DNA of 64,000 nucleotides from JAJTFW01 sp964534995 (GTDB taxonomy: Bacteria; Bacteroidota; Bacteroidia; AKYH767-A; OLB10): positions 62,001 through 126,000 of the forward strand of contig CAZHSC010000001.1 in the NCBI GenBank assembly GCA_964534995.1, in the 5' to 3' direction. Positions 34,187 to 42,188 of the stretch are shown here, piece after piece. Numbering within the stretch: position 1 is the first letter of the stretch; each line of letters starts with the position of its first letter. The notes beneath the pieces are model-generated. The model saw only the letters and a program-made list of their open reading frames with translations. It searched no databases and was not told the origin of the DNA. The position numbers were made by a program, and so were the translations under genes.

Positions 34187-35032
34187 CTAGTTAAATCCTT
34201 TGAAAAAGTCTTGGTCAATTTCATACACAGTCACAGGTTTAAGTCCTAGTCTATATTTTTCAAAGAGTTCAATTAGTCTGTCTCCGTCTATTAATTCAAT
34301 TGGGGTTACACCATCTCGATTAGCCTCGCCTTTTGCTTCTTTAGTAAATCGTCCTGTAGTGATTATTAAACCTTTTTCACCTCGACCCTGCATAGCACCG
34401 CGGAAGTCACGCACGTGATGAGGAGAAACGGTTTCCTTGTATCGCTTGCATTGAAAAACGATGTTCAAACTTACCACGTCATTAAGCTTTACTATTCCTT
34501 TACCATCTATTCCTTGGTCGCCTGAACCACCTGTAATAACTATTTCATTGATACCAATCTCTGTCAATAGGCGTTTACAAAGTTTTTCAAAACCGGCTGG
34601 AGTAAGGTTCTGAATGATGTTGATTAAACCAATGGAATGCACTTGGTCCTCAGTTGGGATATTCTCAAAGACAGGCTCAGTTTTTTTCGGCTTTGATTTA
34701 GGAGTTTTCTTTACGCTGTCTTGTACACACTTAAAAAGATTATAAACACCTTCATCATCAAGTTTTCTATCAAGGCCTTCATTTGTTAGTCGCCAAATGC
34801 CACGTTGAGCATTATCAATTAATCCGGCTTTGAATAAATAAAACCTTGCCCATTGAATTTGGTTTCGTATTCGAGATTGTCCATTGGAAGTAGTTTCTTC
34901 TAAATCATTTTCAGTAATTTCTAATTTGTCTATAACCTGTTCTATGATGTCAGAAGAGTCGCCGGCACCGCCATTCAATTGGAGCGCTGTCAAAACGGGG
35001 TTAACGTATTTTAAAAATTCTGGTCCTTTCAT
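34187..35032 (-). CDS. mrr: Mrr-family restriction endonuclease (type IV)
   Basis: Mrr proteins cut modified DNA and form a type IV restriction defence. The 281 residues hold an N-terminal winged-helix Mrr_N region (1-95: SSDIIEQVIDKLEI, SRIRNQIQWARFYLFKAGLI, WRLTNEG) and, after a basic linker (KKTPKSKPKKTE), the Mrr catalytic domain of the PD-(D/E)XK fold. In the catalytic domain FEKLCKRLL supplies the helical Glu149, GDQGIDG the metal-binding Asp176, and FQCKRYK the Q-x-K pair (Gln194, Lys196). The active site therefore looks intact. The gene is clearly AT-richer than its neighbours (19 G/C in the 60 bases from 34201), which suggests acquisition. A second nuclease-fold gene lies upstream in the same orientation. 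Confidence 0.9.
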   Translation of the reverse strand: MKGPEFLKYVNPVLTALQLNGGAGDSSDIIEQVIDKLEITENDLEETTSNGQSRIRNQIQWARFYLFKAGLIDNAQRGIWRLTNEGLDRKLDDEGVYNLFKCVQDSVKKTPKSKPKKTEPVFENIPTEDQVHSIGLINIIQNLTPAGFEKLCKRLLTEIGINEIVITGGSGDQGIDGKGIVKLNDVVSLNIVFQCKRYKETVSPHHVRDFRGAMQGRGEKGLIITTGRFTKEAKGEANRDGVTPIELIDGDRLIELFEKYRLGLKPVTVYEIDQDFFKGFN

Positions 35033-35269
35033 ATTTTCTCTTCTGTTTGTTTGTTGTTGTGTTGACTTTTACGCTTGCACCTACCATTCCCAGACCATAC
35101 TCCGGCGTGGCTTTCGAAGCACCACCTGTGTCTATACCCACAAAAGGTTATTTAAAGATAAATTTTTATTCGCGAAGCGACCGCTATTCCGCACCGATCG
35201 ATGACCGATTCGGCCCGCTTACGTTTATTTGTTGTTATGCGATCGTGCTTTTATCTCACTTGTCACGGT
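35033..35269. other. Structured GC-richer spacer between two nuclease genes
   Basis: Unlike the AT-rich genes on both sides, this 237-base spacer is GC-rich in its middle, with self-complementary segments (TTCGCGAAGCGACCGC, GATCGATGACCGATTCGG). Read on the minus strand it begins with ATCGCATAACAACAAA and ends with GTCAACACAACAACAAACAA. It has the look of spacers between single-gene cassettes in Bacteroidota genomes, but I find no canonical integron attC core (GTTRRRY). Confidence 0.4.
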
Positions 35270-35731
35270 TTATTTTAGAAGGTCCCAACGTTCTAAATAT
35301 TTACCTTCTTTGTCAATGAAATGTCGCATTGGTGTGTCTTTATGTGCTTGTCCTTTTTTGCCTGGTGTTTCAAGCCATTTTTTATGTCCGTCTTTAACTT
35401 GTTTAGCAACGGCTTTACTTGGTACTATAAAATATTCTGGTCGCTCATTTATTTTTTTTAACGCAACAAAAACGTAAAACATATTGTCAAAATATAAGTT
35501 TTCAGCATTTTGTCCGACTGGCCATTTGCGTCTCGAATATTGACTTGTTTTAACTTGTATTGCAAATATTTTATTGTCTGTTAAATTGGAAGCGTGAATG
35601 TCAATGCTGTCGTTATTCCGTAAAGTAATAGATGCCATATAACCACGTCTTGACAACTCGCCTGCGACAAAATATTCGCCAGCTATTCCAGTAATTTCTT
35701 TTGATAATTTGTCTGTTGTATTTTTTTTCAT
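35270..35731 (-). CDS. Small PD-(D/E)XK nuclease-fold protein
   Basis: This is a cytoplasmic protein of 153 residues. The N-terminal half has the conserved pattern of PD-(D/E)XK endonuclease-like domains (the DUF4365-like group): GIAGEYFVAGELSRRGY with Glu19 and Glu25, then a short loop to NDSIDIHA with Asp44, and FAIQVKTSQ with Gln59 and Lys61. The second half (YVFVALKKINERPEYFIVPS) continues the beta-sheet core. Such proteins are usually annotated as hypothetical; a defence or DNA-repair role is inferred from the fold. The gene is AT-rich and in the same orientation as mrr, 237 bases upstream of it. Confidence 0.75.
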   Translation of the reverse strand: MKKNTTDKLSKEITGIAGEYFVAGELSRRGYMASITLRNNDSIDIHASNLTDNKIFAIQVKTSQYSRRKWPVGQNAENLYFDNMFYVFVALKKINERPEYFIVPSKAVAKQVKDGHKKWLETPGKKGQAHKDTPMRHFIDKEGKYLERWDLLK

Positions 35732-35852
35732 TCTTACTGTCTTGTCAGCATTCCCGCTACCTGCCTGATATCCGCAACCGTTCAGTTTACTTTATCCGGA
35801 TGCGCTGCTTCAATGGATGGTTTGGTAAATACCAATATTAAATAATCAAAGG

Positions 35853-38129
35853 TTAATAGATAAATATCTCCGATACAAACATCCACCCGTCTTCCCCTGC
35901 GCCGGCATTGCCTTCCGGGTTTTTACCGATGCTGCGTAACTGCAAGGTCACTTTTTGCATTTCCCGGTTGATGTACCCGGTCACCCTGCTGATGGGCTGC
36001 TCCCTGCTTACCGTTTCAAAGAGGACCGATCCATCCTTTGTTTCCAGTTCTATCTGTCGCGGAGCATGGATCCAACTCACCGGGTCGTGCAGGCATATCA
36101 CAACTATGCTGTCTATTTTTTGAATTTTTCTCAGGTCAATTTCAACAGTGGCGTCCTTGCCTATCCATCCTACCCATTGGCTGCCTGTCCAGGGATAAGT
36201 ACCGGCGATACCATCGCACAAGGTAATAGCTGGATTGGTATAATTTCGATCGCCGGGAACTTTCAAAGAGACGCCGGCGCCGGTGGATTTGGAAAAGGAA
36301 AATCTAAAGGACTGGTCATGTATTTTTGCTTTGCTGTTGCTCCTGACCAGGAGTTCTCCGCTTTCCTTTATTTTAATGGGGCTTTTATAGTTTTTAAATT
36401 CCGGTGCTTCATCCCTGTAACGCCAGGCGGTTTTTATTTCCTGTGGAATCTTTGAAACAAGATGCGCTTCAAGTGATGGCACAGATTCACCTCCCTTCAG
36501 GATCAGGGAAGGTCGCATCCATGATGTGGAATAATTCACTGAAAATTTGTCCAGAAACGCCTGATGACCCAGCAGCCGCTGGTAAAAAGATGTTTTATCG
36601 TGCAGCAGAGTGTCCGTCCAGAGCACTTCTGATAAAGCGCAGAGCCTTGGCAGCAGCATATATTCAACCTGTCCGGTAGTGTACATGTATTCTGTCCACA
36701 GGTTCGCCTGCGCCCCTGTAATAAACGCGGCTTCTTCACGGTTCAGGGAATCGGGTACCGGCCGGTAAGCGTATACTTTTTCAAGGGGAGAATAGCCGCC
36801 AAAAGCAAGGGGTTCGCTCGTTTTTTCTCCCTGGTAATGGTCAAAGTAACAGTGTGAAACCGGTGTCATGATGGCCTTATGCCCCGACCGGGCTGCGAGG
36901 ATCCCCCCTTCAATGCCCCTCCAACTCATCACGGTGGCGTTGGGTGCGAGGCCCCCTTCAATAATTTCATCCCAGCCAATGATATTCCTTCCTTTTCCGT
37001 TCAGAAATTTTTCATTCCTGCGGATGAAATAACTCTGCAACTCATGTTCATCACGCAGGTTATTGGCATAGCGTGTTTCGATACAGGAAGGACAAACTTT
37101 CCATCGCGTTTTAGGGCATTCATCGCCGCCGATATGAATATATTTCGAAGGAAACAAGGCGATTACTTCTGTTAATATATCCTCCAGAAAAGCGAAAGTG
37201 GAATCTTTCACGCAAAACACATCTTCAAATACACCCCATCCCCTGGCTACTTCTCTCACCTGACCCGTACAGGAATATTCAGGATAGGAGGCCAGTGCCG
37301 CTACCGCGTGCCCCGGCATTTCGATTTCGGGGATCACGGTAATCTTTCTTTGTTCTGCATAGGCTACTATTTCACGAATATCATCCTGCGTATAAAATCC
37401 GCCATGACGCAGCGTGTCATACTCCTGATTTCTGTAAGGTCCGGTCATGCTGCCCTTACGCCAGGCGCCGGTTTCGGTGAGCCTGGGATATTTTTTAATT
37501 TCAATACGCCATCCCTGATCATCGGTGAGGTGCCAGTGAAAGGTGTTCATTTTGTGCAGGGCGATTAAATCAATGTACCTTTTAACAAACTCCTTTGGCA
37601 TAAAATGCCTGCATACATCCAGGTGCACTCCTCTGTATGCGAACTCCGGTTGATCGGAGATAATCAGGCATGGTATTTTATTTTTAGAGGCACCGGCATG
37701 ATAAAGTAGCTGCAACAGCGTAGAACTGCCCCGTATCAGCCCGGCCACTCCTCCTTCCAGCATTATGTTGTTTTTATTTACTGAGATCCGGTACTTTTCG
37801 GTGGTATCTTCCTTCAACAGCGAAATAGCGATAACGGAGGCTGTTCTTCCGGCGGTTTCAGTAAGTGGTAAGGCATATCCGGTACTTGTTTTCAGCCATT
37901 CATTTAGTACTTGCGCTATTTCTTTCGTTTCGGAACTGCCGGCTACCAGTTTCGTTTCCGGTGAAATCCTGAAATGACCTTTCTTATATACGATACTGTT
38001 GGGTAATGGGACTAGCTTTACCACATCCCTGGCATCACCTGAAAGCACTTCCGCAGGGGAAAAGAGGAAGAGAAGTAAGAACAGCGCGGGCAGAACGGAT
38101 ATACCGCTAATTACTTTATGAGTATTCAT
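35853..38129 (-). CDS. Beta-N-acetylhexosaminidase, glycoside hydrolase family 20
   Basis: This enzyme removes terminal beta-linked GlcNAc or GalNAc from chitin oligomers or glycans, probably in the periplasm. The 758 residues begin with a hydrophobic signal (VLPALFLLLFLFSPAEVLSG). The GH20b N-domain is followed by the (beta/alpha)8 catalytic domain: YRGVHLDVCRHFMP, MNTFHWHLTDDQGWRIEI, VIPEIEMPGHA, and HIGGDECPKTRW with the catalytic Asp336-Glu337 pair used in substrate-assisted catalysis. The C-terminus ends in a discoidin-like beta-sandwich (VGWIGKDATVEIDLRKIQ, WMFVSEIF). There is no T9SS domain. It lies 60 bases downstream of a sugar permease on the same strand, forming a small amino-sugar uptake operon. 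Confidence 0.95.
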   Translation of the reverse strand: MNTHKVISGISVLPALFLLLFLFSPAEVLSGDARDVVKLVPLPNSIVYKKGHFRISPETKLVAGSSETKEIAQVLNEWLKTSTGYALPLTETAGRTASVIAISLLKEDTTEKYRISVNKNNIMLEGGVAGLIRGSSTLLQLLYHAGASKNKIPCLIISDQPEFAYRGVHLDVCRHFMPKEFVKRYIDLIALHKMNTFHWHLTDDQGWRIEIKKYPRLTETGAWRKGSMTGPYRNQEYDTLRHGGFYTQDDIREIVAYAEQRKITVIPEIEMPGHAVAALASYPEYSCTGQVREVARGWGVFEDVFCVKDSTFAFLEDILTEVIALFPSKYIHIGGDECPKTRWKVCPSCIETRYANNLRDEHELQSYFIRRNEKFLNGKGRNIIGWDEIIEGGLAPNATVMSWRGIEGGILAARSGHKAIMTPVSHCYFDHYQGEKTSEPLAFGGYSPLEKVYAYRPVPDSLNREEAAFITGAQANLWTEYMYTTGQVEYMLLPRLCALSEVLWTDTLLHDKTSFYQRLLGHQAFLDKFSVNYSTSWMRPSLILKGGESVPSLEAHLVSKIPQEIKTAWRYRDEAPEFKNYKSPIKIKESGELLVRSNSKAKIHDQSFRFSFSKSTGAGVSLKVPGDRNYTNPAITLCDGIAGTYPWTGSQWVGWIGKDATVEIDLRKIQKIDSIVVICLHDPVSWIHAPRQIELETKDGSVLFETVSREQPISRVTGYINREMQKVTLQLRSIGKNPEGNAGAGEDGWMFVSEIFIY

Positions 38130-38189
38130 TGCGATTTATTTATTCCTGGCGTGACAGCTATAACTTAACCAATAGTCCAATCAAATACT

Positions 38190-39638
38190 TTAATGTGCAG
38201 CCCCTGCCTGGTCATAATGAATACCCCGGGTGGCAAGGAGTTGTTTCACTTTCCAGCCATAGAAGGCAAGATAGGTGAAGCAAAGCACACCGGTCAGGTA
38301 ACTCCATTGTATTCCCAGGAGCTGATCAGAAGCCAGCCATCCCTGCAATAAACTTACAAAGCCGCCACCCATAATCATCATGATCAGAAAACTTGAGCCT
38401 TCGTTGGTATGTTTTCCGAGTCCCGCAATGGCAAGGGTGAAAATACAGGGCCAGAGCGTAGAACAAAAGAGACCCACACTGATGAATGCATATACGCTGG
38501 TGAGTCCGTCGCTGAACATGCCAATGAGCAATGCTGTGATACCACACAGTGAAAATATGATGAGCTGCCTTGCAGGATTTCCTTTACTCAGCAGATCGGC
38601 AATAATGATAATCAGAATGACAAAGGCATACACATAAAAGGGCGTCAGGTCATTGTTCGCCATTCGGTTGGCAAAGAGGAATACGCCAAAGGCGGCGTAG
38701 GGAAGTATAAAATTAAGAAAGGTGCGCGTGCTTTTTTTGAGATCGAAGGCTCCGACAGCGCCCGTCCAGCGGCCAATCATGAGGCTCGCCCAAAACAACG
38801 ACACGTAGGGTGCGATTTCATGTGTGGGTGTTTGAAGGTGTATCCGCATAAACTCGGGGAGGTTGGAGGCTGTTGAAACTTCAACACCTACATAAAGGAA
38901 GATGGCGATCATTCCCATCCACAGTTGCGGGAATGAAAGTGCCGAGGATTTTCCCGCTGGTGTGGATTCTTCTTTTACGGGTACTGTATCTTCATGCTGT
39001 ATTTGATTGGGAAGCGATGAAAAACGGAAGATCAACGCTACAATAATAAAAGCCAGTCCCAGCATGAGGTAAGGTGTTTTTACAGCGGAGAGCGACTCCA
39101 GTTTTTCACCGGCATTCAGTGAACCGAAAATGGCATAGCTCACGATGATAGGCCCTATGGTTGTACCGATGTTGTTGATGCCCCCGGCAAGGCTTAAACG
39201 TTGGGCTCCCTTCTTTGGGTCTCCAATGGTAATGGCAAGAGGATTGGCGGCGGTTTGCTGCAGGGAAAATCCAAGTCCTACAATGAAAAGTCCGGTAATC
39301 ATTAACGGAAAGGAAGAAGAGTCGGCAGCAGGGAAAAACAGTAAAGTGCCCAATGCGGAAATAATTAAACCCAGTGCGATGCCGTTTTTATAACCCATGC
39401 GGTTCAGGATATCGCCTCCGCTTGCCTTCGACAGGAAATAGTAAATCAGTGAACCGACAGTATAAGCCACGTAAAAGGCGAATGAAATCATCTGACTTTG
39501 CCACTGTTCCAGGTTTAGTTTTTCTTTGAATACAGGAATAAGGATGTCATTACTGGCGGCTACAAATCCCCAGAAAAAGAAGACGGAGATAAGAATGGGA
39601 AGAGCAGCGGCGGAGGATCGGGTAGGGTTTGTCATCAT
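38190..39638 (-). CDS. FHS-family sugar MFS permease, probably for N-acetylglucosamine
   Basis: This is an inner-membrane proton-coupled sugar transporter of 482 residues in the fucose/glucose/galactose (FucP-like) group. Typical features: FFFWGFVAASNDILIPVFKE in helix 1, FAFYVAYTVGSLIYYFLSK, GFSLQQTAANPLAI and LSLAGGINNIGTTIGP in the N-half, with about twelve membrane segments. Adjacency to a GH20 hexosaminidase 60 bases downstream makes N-acetylglucosamine or its oligomers the likely substrate, by analogy with NagP. The gene is first in the operon. No nagA, nagB or nagK is within the window. Confidence 0.88.
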   Translation of the reverse strand: MMTNPTRSSAAALPILISVFFFWGFVAASNDILIPVFKEKLNLEQWQSQMISFAFYVAYTVGSLIYYFLSKASGGDILNRMGYKNGIALGLIISALGTLLFFPAADSSSFPLMITGLFIVGLGFSLQQTAANPLAITIGDPKKGAQRLSLAGGINNIGTTIGPIIVSYAIFGSLNAGEKLESLSAVKTPYLMLGLAFIIVALIFRFSSLPNQIQHEDTVPVKEESTPAGKSSALSFPQLWMGMIAIFLYVGVEVSTASNLPEFMRIHLQTPTHEIAPYVSLFWASLMIGRWTGAVGAFDLKKSTRTFLNFILPYAAFGVFLFANRMANNDLTPFYVYAFVILIIIIADLLSKGNPARQLIIFSLCGITALLIGMFSDGLTSVYAFISVGLFCSTLWPCIFTLAIAGLGKHTNEGSSFLIMMIMGGGFVSLLQGWLASDQLLGIQWSYLTGVLCFTYLAFYGWKVKQLLATRGIHYDQAGAAH

Positions 39639-39864
39639 GGATTGGCGTGCTGAAAGTAATGAAAATTACGATTTTTTCTGCTCCACCCTCATTGCGCTAC
39701 TGAACCCGGTGGATGTAAGGGATGTTTCCTTGAAATCTGTGATCAGGTTCAACAGCCATTTTGCGCTACCGTATTCATTACTCCTGTTTGTTCATACTTT
39801 GTATAACCTACTGTCCATTAATTTATTGAAAACAGCGCAAATGTTAACTTTTAATCACAGGTGC

Positions 39865-39897
39865 TTTGGAAGTAAATCTTTATCCGTTATAACTTTG
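39865..39897 (+). promoter_or_regulatory. Promoter of the OmpA-like lipoprotein gene
   Basis: TTTG (39865-39868), 21 bases, then TAACTTTG (39890-39897): full matches to both Bacteroidota boxes. The leader to ATG 39924 is about 20 bases. Confidence 0.85.
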
Positions 39898-39923
39898 CAC
39901 TCTCGTTTAAAATCTAAATAAAT

Positions 39924-40766
39924 ATGCTACGTGTAGTTACAGTATTTCTATTGATGATAGTGGTGACTTCAGGCTGCGTCAGCCGGAAGAAGTATAATTC
40001 ACAATTGGAGCAGTATTCAAAATTAAAGGCGGACTTCGACACCACTGAGTCGAACCTGCAAAAATGTTTAGCTGATAAAAGCAGGCAGGTGGAAGATTTT
40101 CAAAAACTGCAGCAGGAATTGGAGAATGTGAAGGCAAACAGTACAAGTATGCTGAAGCAACTCAGCGATATGTCGGTAGTCAGCGCCTCTCAGGCCGAGA
40201 GTATCCGCAAATCGCTGGAGGCAATTCAGTCAAAGGATGCTTTCATCAAAGACCTTCAGTCGGCAATGGCCCGTAAAGATTCATTGAATATGGCACTGGT
40301 GCTTAACCTGAAAGGTGCACTGAAAGATGTGAACGATGAAGATGTAAATATTAAAGTGGAAGGCAGTGCGGTATTTATCAATATTTCGGATAAGATGCTG
40401 TTCCGCAGCGGCAGTTATCAGATTACCCCCCGCGCCAGGGAGGTGTTGGGCAAGGTCGCGCAGGTCATCAATCAACAGTCCGGATCCCAGTTTATGGTGG
40501 AGGGGCATACGGATAATAAGCCGATCGCCACCGCTTCTATTCGCGACAACTGGGACCTCAGCGTGATGCGTTCCGCAGCCGTAGTGCGTGCTTTGCAAAA
40601 GGATTTTGGTATTGATCCGTCACGTATGATCGCGGCCGGTCGCAGCGAGTATATTCCGGTGGACAGTAATACTACCGCGGAAGGCCGTTCTAAAAACCGC
40701 CGTACGCGCATTGTTTTTCTGCCCCAGCTCGATCAGTTTTTCAAGCTGATGGAGCCCAGGCCCTGA
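39924..40766 (+). CDS. OmpA-family peptidoglycan-binding lipoprotein
   Basis: This outer-membrane lipoprotein of 280 residues probably tethers the outer membrane to peptidoglycan. The signal ends in a lipobox, VVTSGC, with the lipid-modified cysteine near residue 18. Residues 20-130 form a long coiled coil (YNSQLEQYSKLKADF, DFQKLQQELENVKAN). The C-terminal OmpA domain follows: FINISDKMLFRSGSYQIT, FMVEGHTDN, NWDLSVMRSAAVVRAL and GRSKNRRTRIVF, with the conserved Asp and Arg that bind diaminopimelate. It is monocistronic, with a strong promoter and terminator. Confidence 0.93.
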   Translation: MLRVVTVFLLMIVVTSGCVSRKKYNSQLEQYSKLKADFDTTESNLQKCLADKSRQVEDFQKLQQELENVKANSTSMLKQLSDMSVVSASQAESIRKSLEAIQSKDAFIKDLQSAMARKDSLNMALVLNLKGALKDVNDEDVNIKVEGSAVFINISDKMLFRSGSYQITPRAREVLGKVAQVINQQSGSQFMVEGHTDNKPIATASIRDNWDLSVMRSAAVVRALQKDFGIDPSRMIAAGRSEYIPVDSNTTAEGRSKNRRTRIVFLPQLDQFFKLMEPRP

Positions 40767-40808
40767 TGGTCATAGCGGTACTGCCGCTGTATGAAAGTTA
40801 ACTGATAG

Positions 40809-40855
40809 TCCCGGTGTAATAAGGAGGTTTTTCCCGTATGCACCGGGATTTTTTT
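40809..40855 (+). terminator. Terminator of the OmpA-like lipoprotein gene
   Basis: TCCCGGTG (40809-40816) pairs with CACCGGGA (40841-40848), followed by seven T. The loop of 24 bases is longer than usual. Confidence 0.75.
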
Positions 40856-40871
40856 CGTAGCAGGGTAAGCG

Positions 40872-42188
40872 TTATTTCAGCAGTTCACCCCGTAAACGGA
40901 GAATAGCTGTTTCGCTGACTTTAGCATTGTATTTCGCAGTAAAAAGTCTGGCAATTACTTCGTTGTATGCCCGCTGTGCTTCCTGTATTTCGAGGGAGGT
41001 GGCCAGGCCACTGCGCAGGCGTTCTACGGCGATCTGTAAATTTTCTGCGGCCAGCAACCGGCTTTGTTCTTCCAGGGCAACCATCGCCATGCGGTCGTTG
41101 AATTCACGGGTCAGTTTTCTTTCGGCCTGCACACGGGATTGCAGTGCCTGCGCCTGCCTGCTCTCAGCCAATTGTACACCGATCCCGGCATTTTGTATCA
41201 TACGGGATGCGCGAAAACCATTGAACAGGTTCCACTGCAGCCGGAGACCGGCGCCAGGGCCAAAATTACTGTTCTTAAGTATAAAGCCCGCTTCATTTTC
41301 GGCATTACTGCTGTTGTAATTGGCGAACAGTTGAAGGCTGGGCCATCGTGCGCCACGGTATTCTTTCAGCAACTGAAAGGCGCTTTGCTGCTGCTGTCCG
41401 GCCAGCCGTAGCATCAGGTCGGAACCACGGGTGCTCTCCTCCGCTTTCACGGGCATAATCATAATGCTGTCCGTAGTTGTAAAGTCAAGGGCCGGATCCC
41501 TGCCCAGGAGGACATTCAGGTTTTCTTTTTGCCCGGCCATGTCGGATAGCAATGCCATTTGCTGACTGAGGTGTTGATGTTGTTCCAGCTTAGCCTGCAA
41601 CAAGGCCGGTTTGGCGCCATTGCCTGCCTCCAGTCGTGCCTGTGCCAGCTGTATGCGGATGCTGTCAACTTTTAACAATTCCTGCAGGGCATTCAGTTGT
41701 TCCTGCACTACACGCACCGCGAAGTAGGCACCGATGACCTGTTGTACGGTAGCCTCCATCTGAAGGCCAAGCGCTAATCTTGATTCTTCCGCGAGGCTGC
41801 CAAGGCGGCTTTTTTTCGCAAACATGGTGAGGCCGTCAAAGAGCGTCCAGTTGAGCGTGGCAGCGCCGGAGTATAACGTGGAGGCAGCCCCGTCACGTTC
41901 TATCACACGGCCATCCGCCAGTTCCTGGTTCAGGCTGAGTTCAGTTCTGGAATAGGCCCCATCGAGGGTCAGGGATGGCAGCATGCCCGCCTCACCGGCG
42001 GTGGCATTGTTCAGTGCCTGCTCCGACTGCAGTCGGGCCTGTTGCACGTCGTAATTTTTTTCCAGTGCAATGCTGATGGCATCTTTCAGTGACAAATTTT
42101 CCTGCGCGTAAAGGGTTGTACACGGAAGGAAAATCAGGAGCAGCACCATGCGCTTCCGGAGCTTGAACCGCAACATCAGTTTATCCAT
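40872..42188 (-). CDS. TolC-family outer membrane efflux protein
   Basis: This is the outer-membrane exit duct of a tripartite efflux system, 438 residues long. The signal peptide is MVLLLIFLPCTTLYA. Two OEP repeats are visible: the first begins LSLKDAISIALEKNYDVQQA, and the second carries WNLFNGFRASRMIQNAGI followed by long helices (EEQSRLLAAENLQIAVERL, TSLEIQEAQRAYNEV). The start ATG at 42188 overlaps the last eight bases of the RND pump gene, so the two are translationally coupled. It is last in the MFP-RND-OMF operon. Confidence 0.93.
   Translation of the reverse strand: MDKLMLRFKLRKRMVLLLIFLPCTTLYAQENLSLKDAISIALEKNYDVQQARLQSEQALNNATAGEAGMLPSLTLDGAYSRTELSLNQELADGRVIERDGAASTLYSGAATLNWTLFDGLTMFAKKSRLGSLAEESRLALGLQMEATVQQVIGAYFAVRVVQEQLNALQELLKVDSIRIQLAQARLEAGNGAKPALLQAKLEQHQHLSQQMALLSDMAGQKENLNVLLGRDPALDFTTTDSIMIMPVKAEESTRGSDLMLRLAGQQQQSAFQLLKEYRGARWPSLQLFANYNSSNAENEAGFILKNSNFGPGAGLRLQWNLFNGFRASRMIQNAGIGVQLAESRQAQALQSRVQAERKLTREFNDRMAMVALEEQSRLLAAENLQIAVERLRSGLATSLEIQEAQRAYNEVIARLFTAKYNAKVSETAILRLRGELLK

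Noticed and set aside
35033..35269. Integron attC site between the nuclease genes
   Set aside because: The spacer is self-complementary and flanks cassettes-like genes, but no GTTRRRY/RYYYAAC core pair could be found, so attC is not called.
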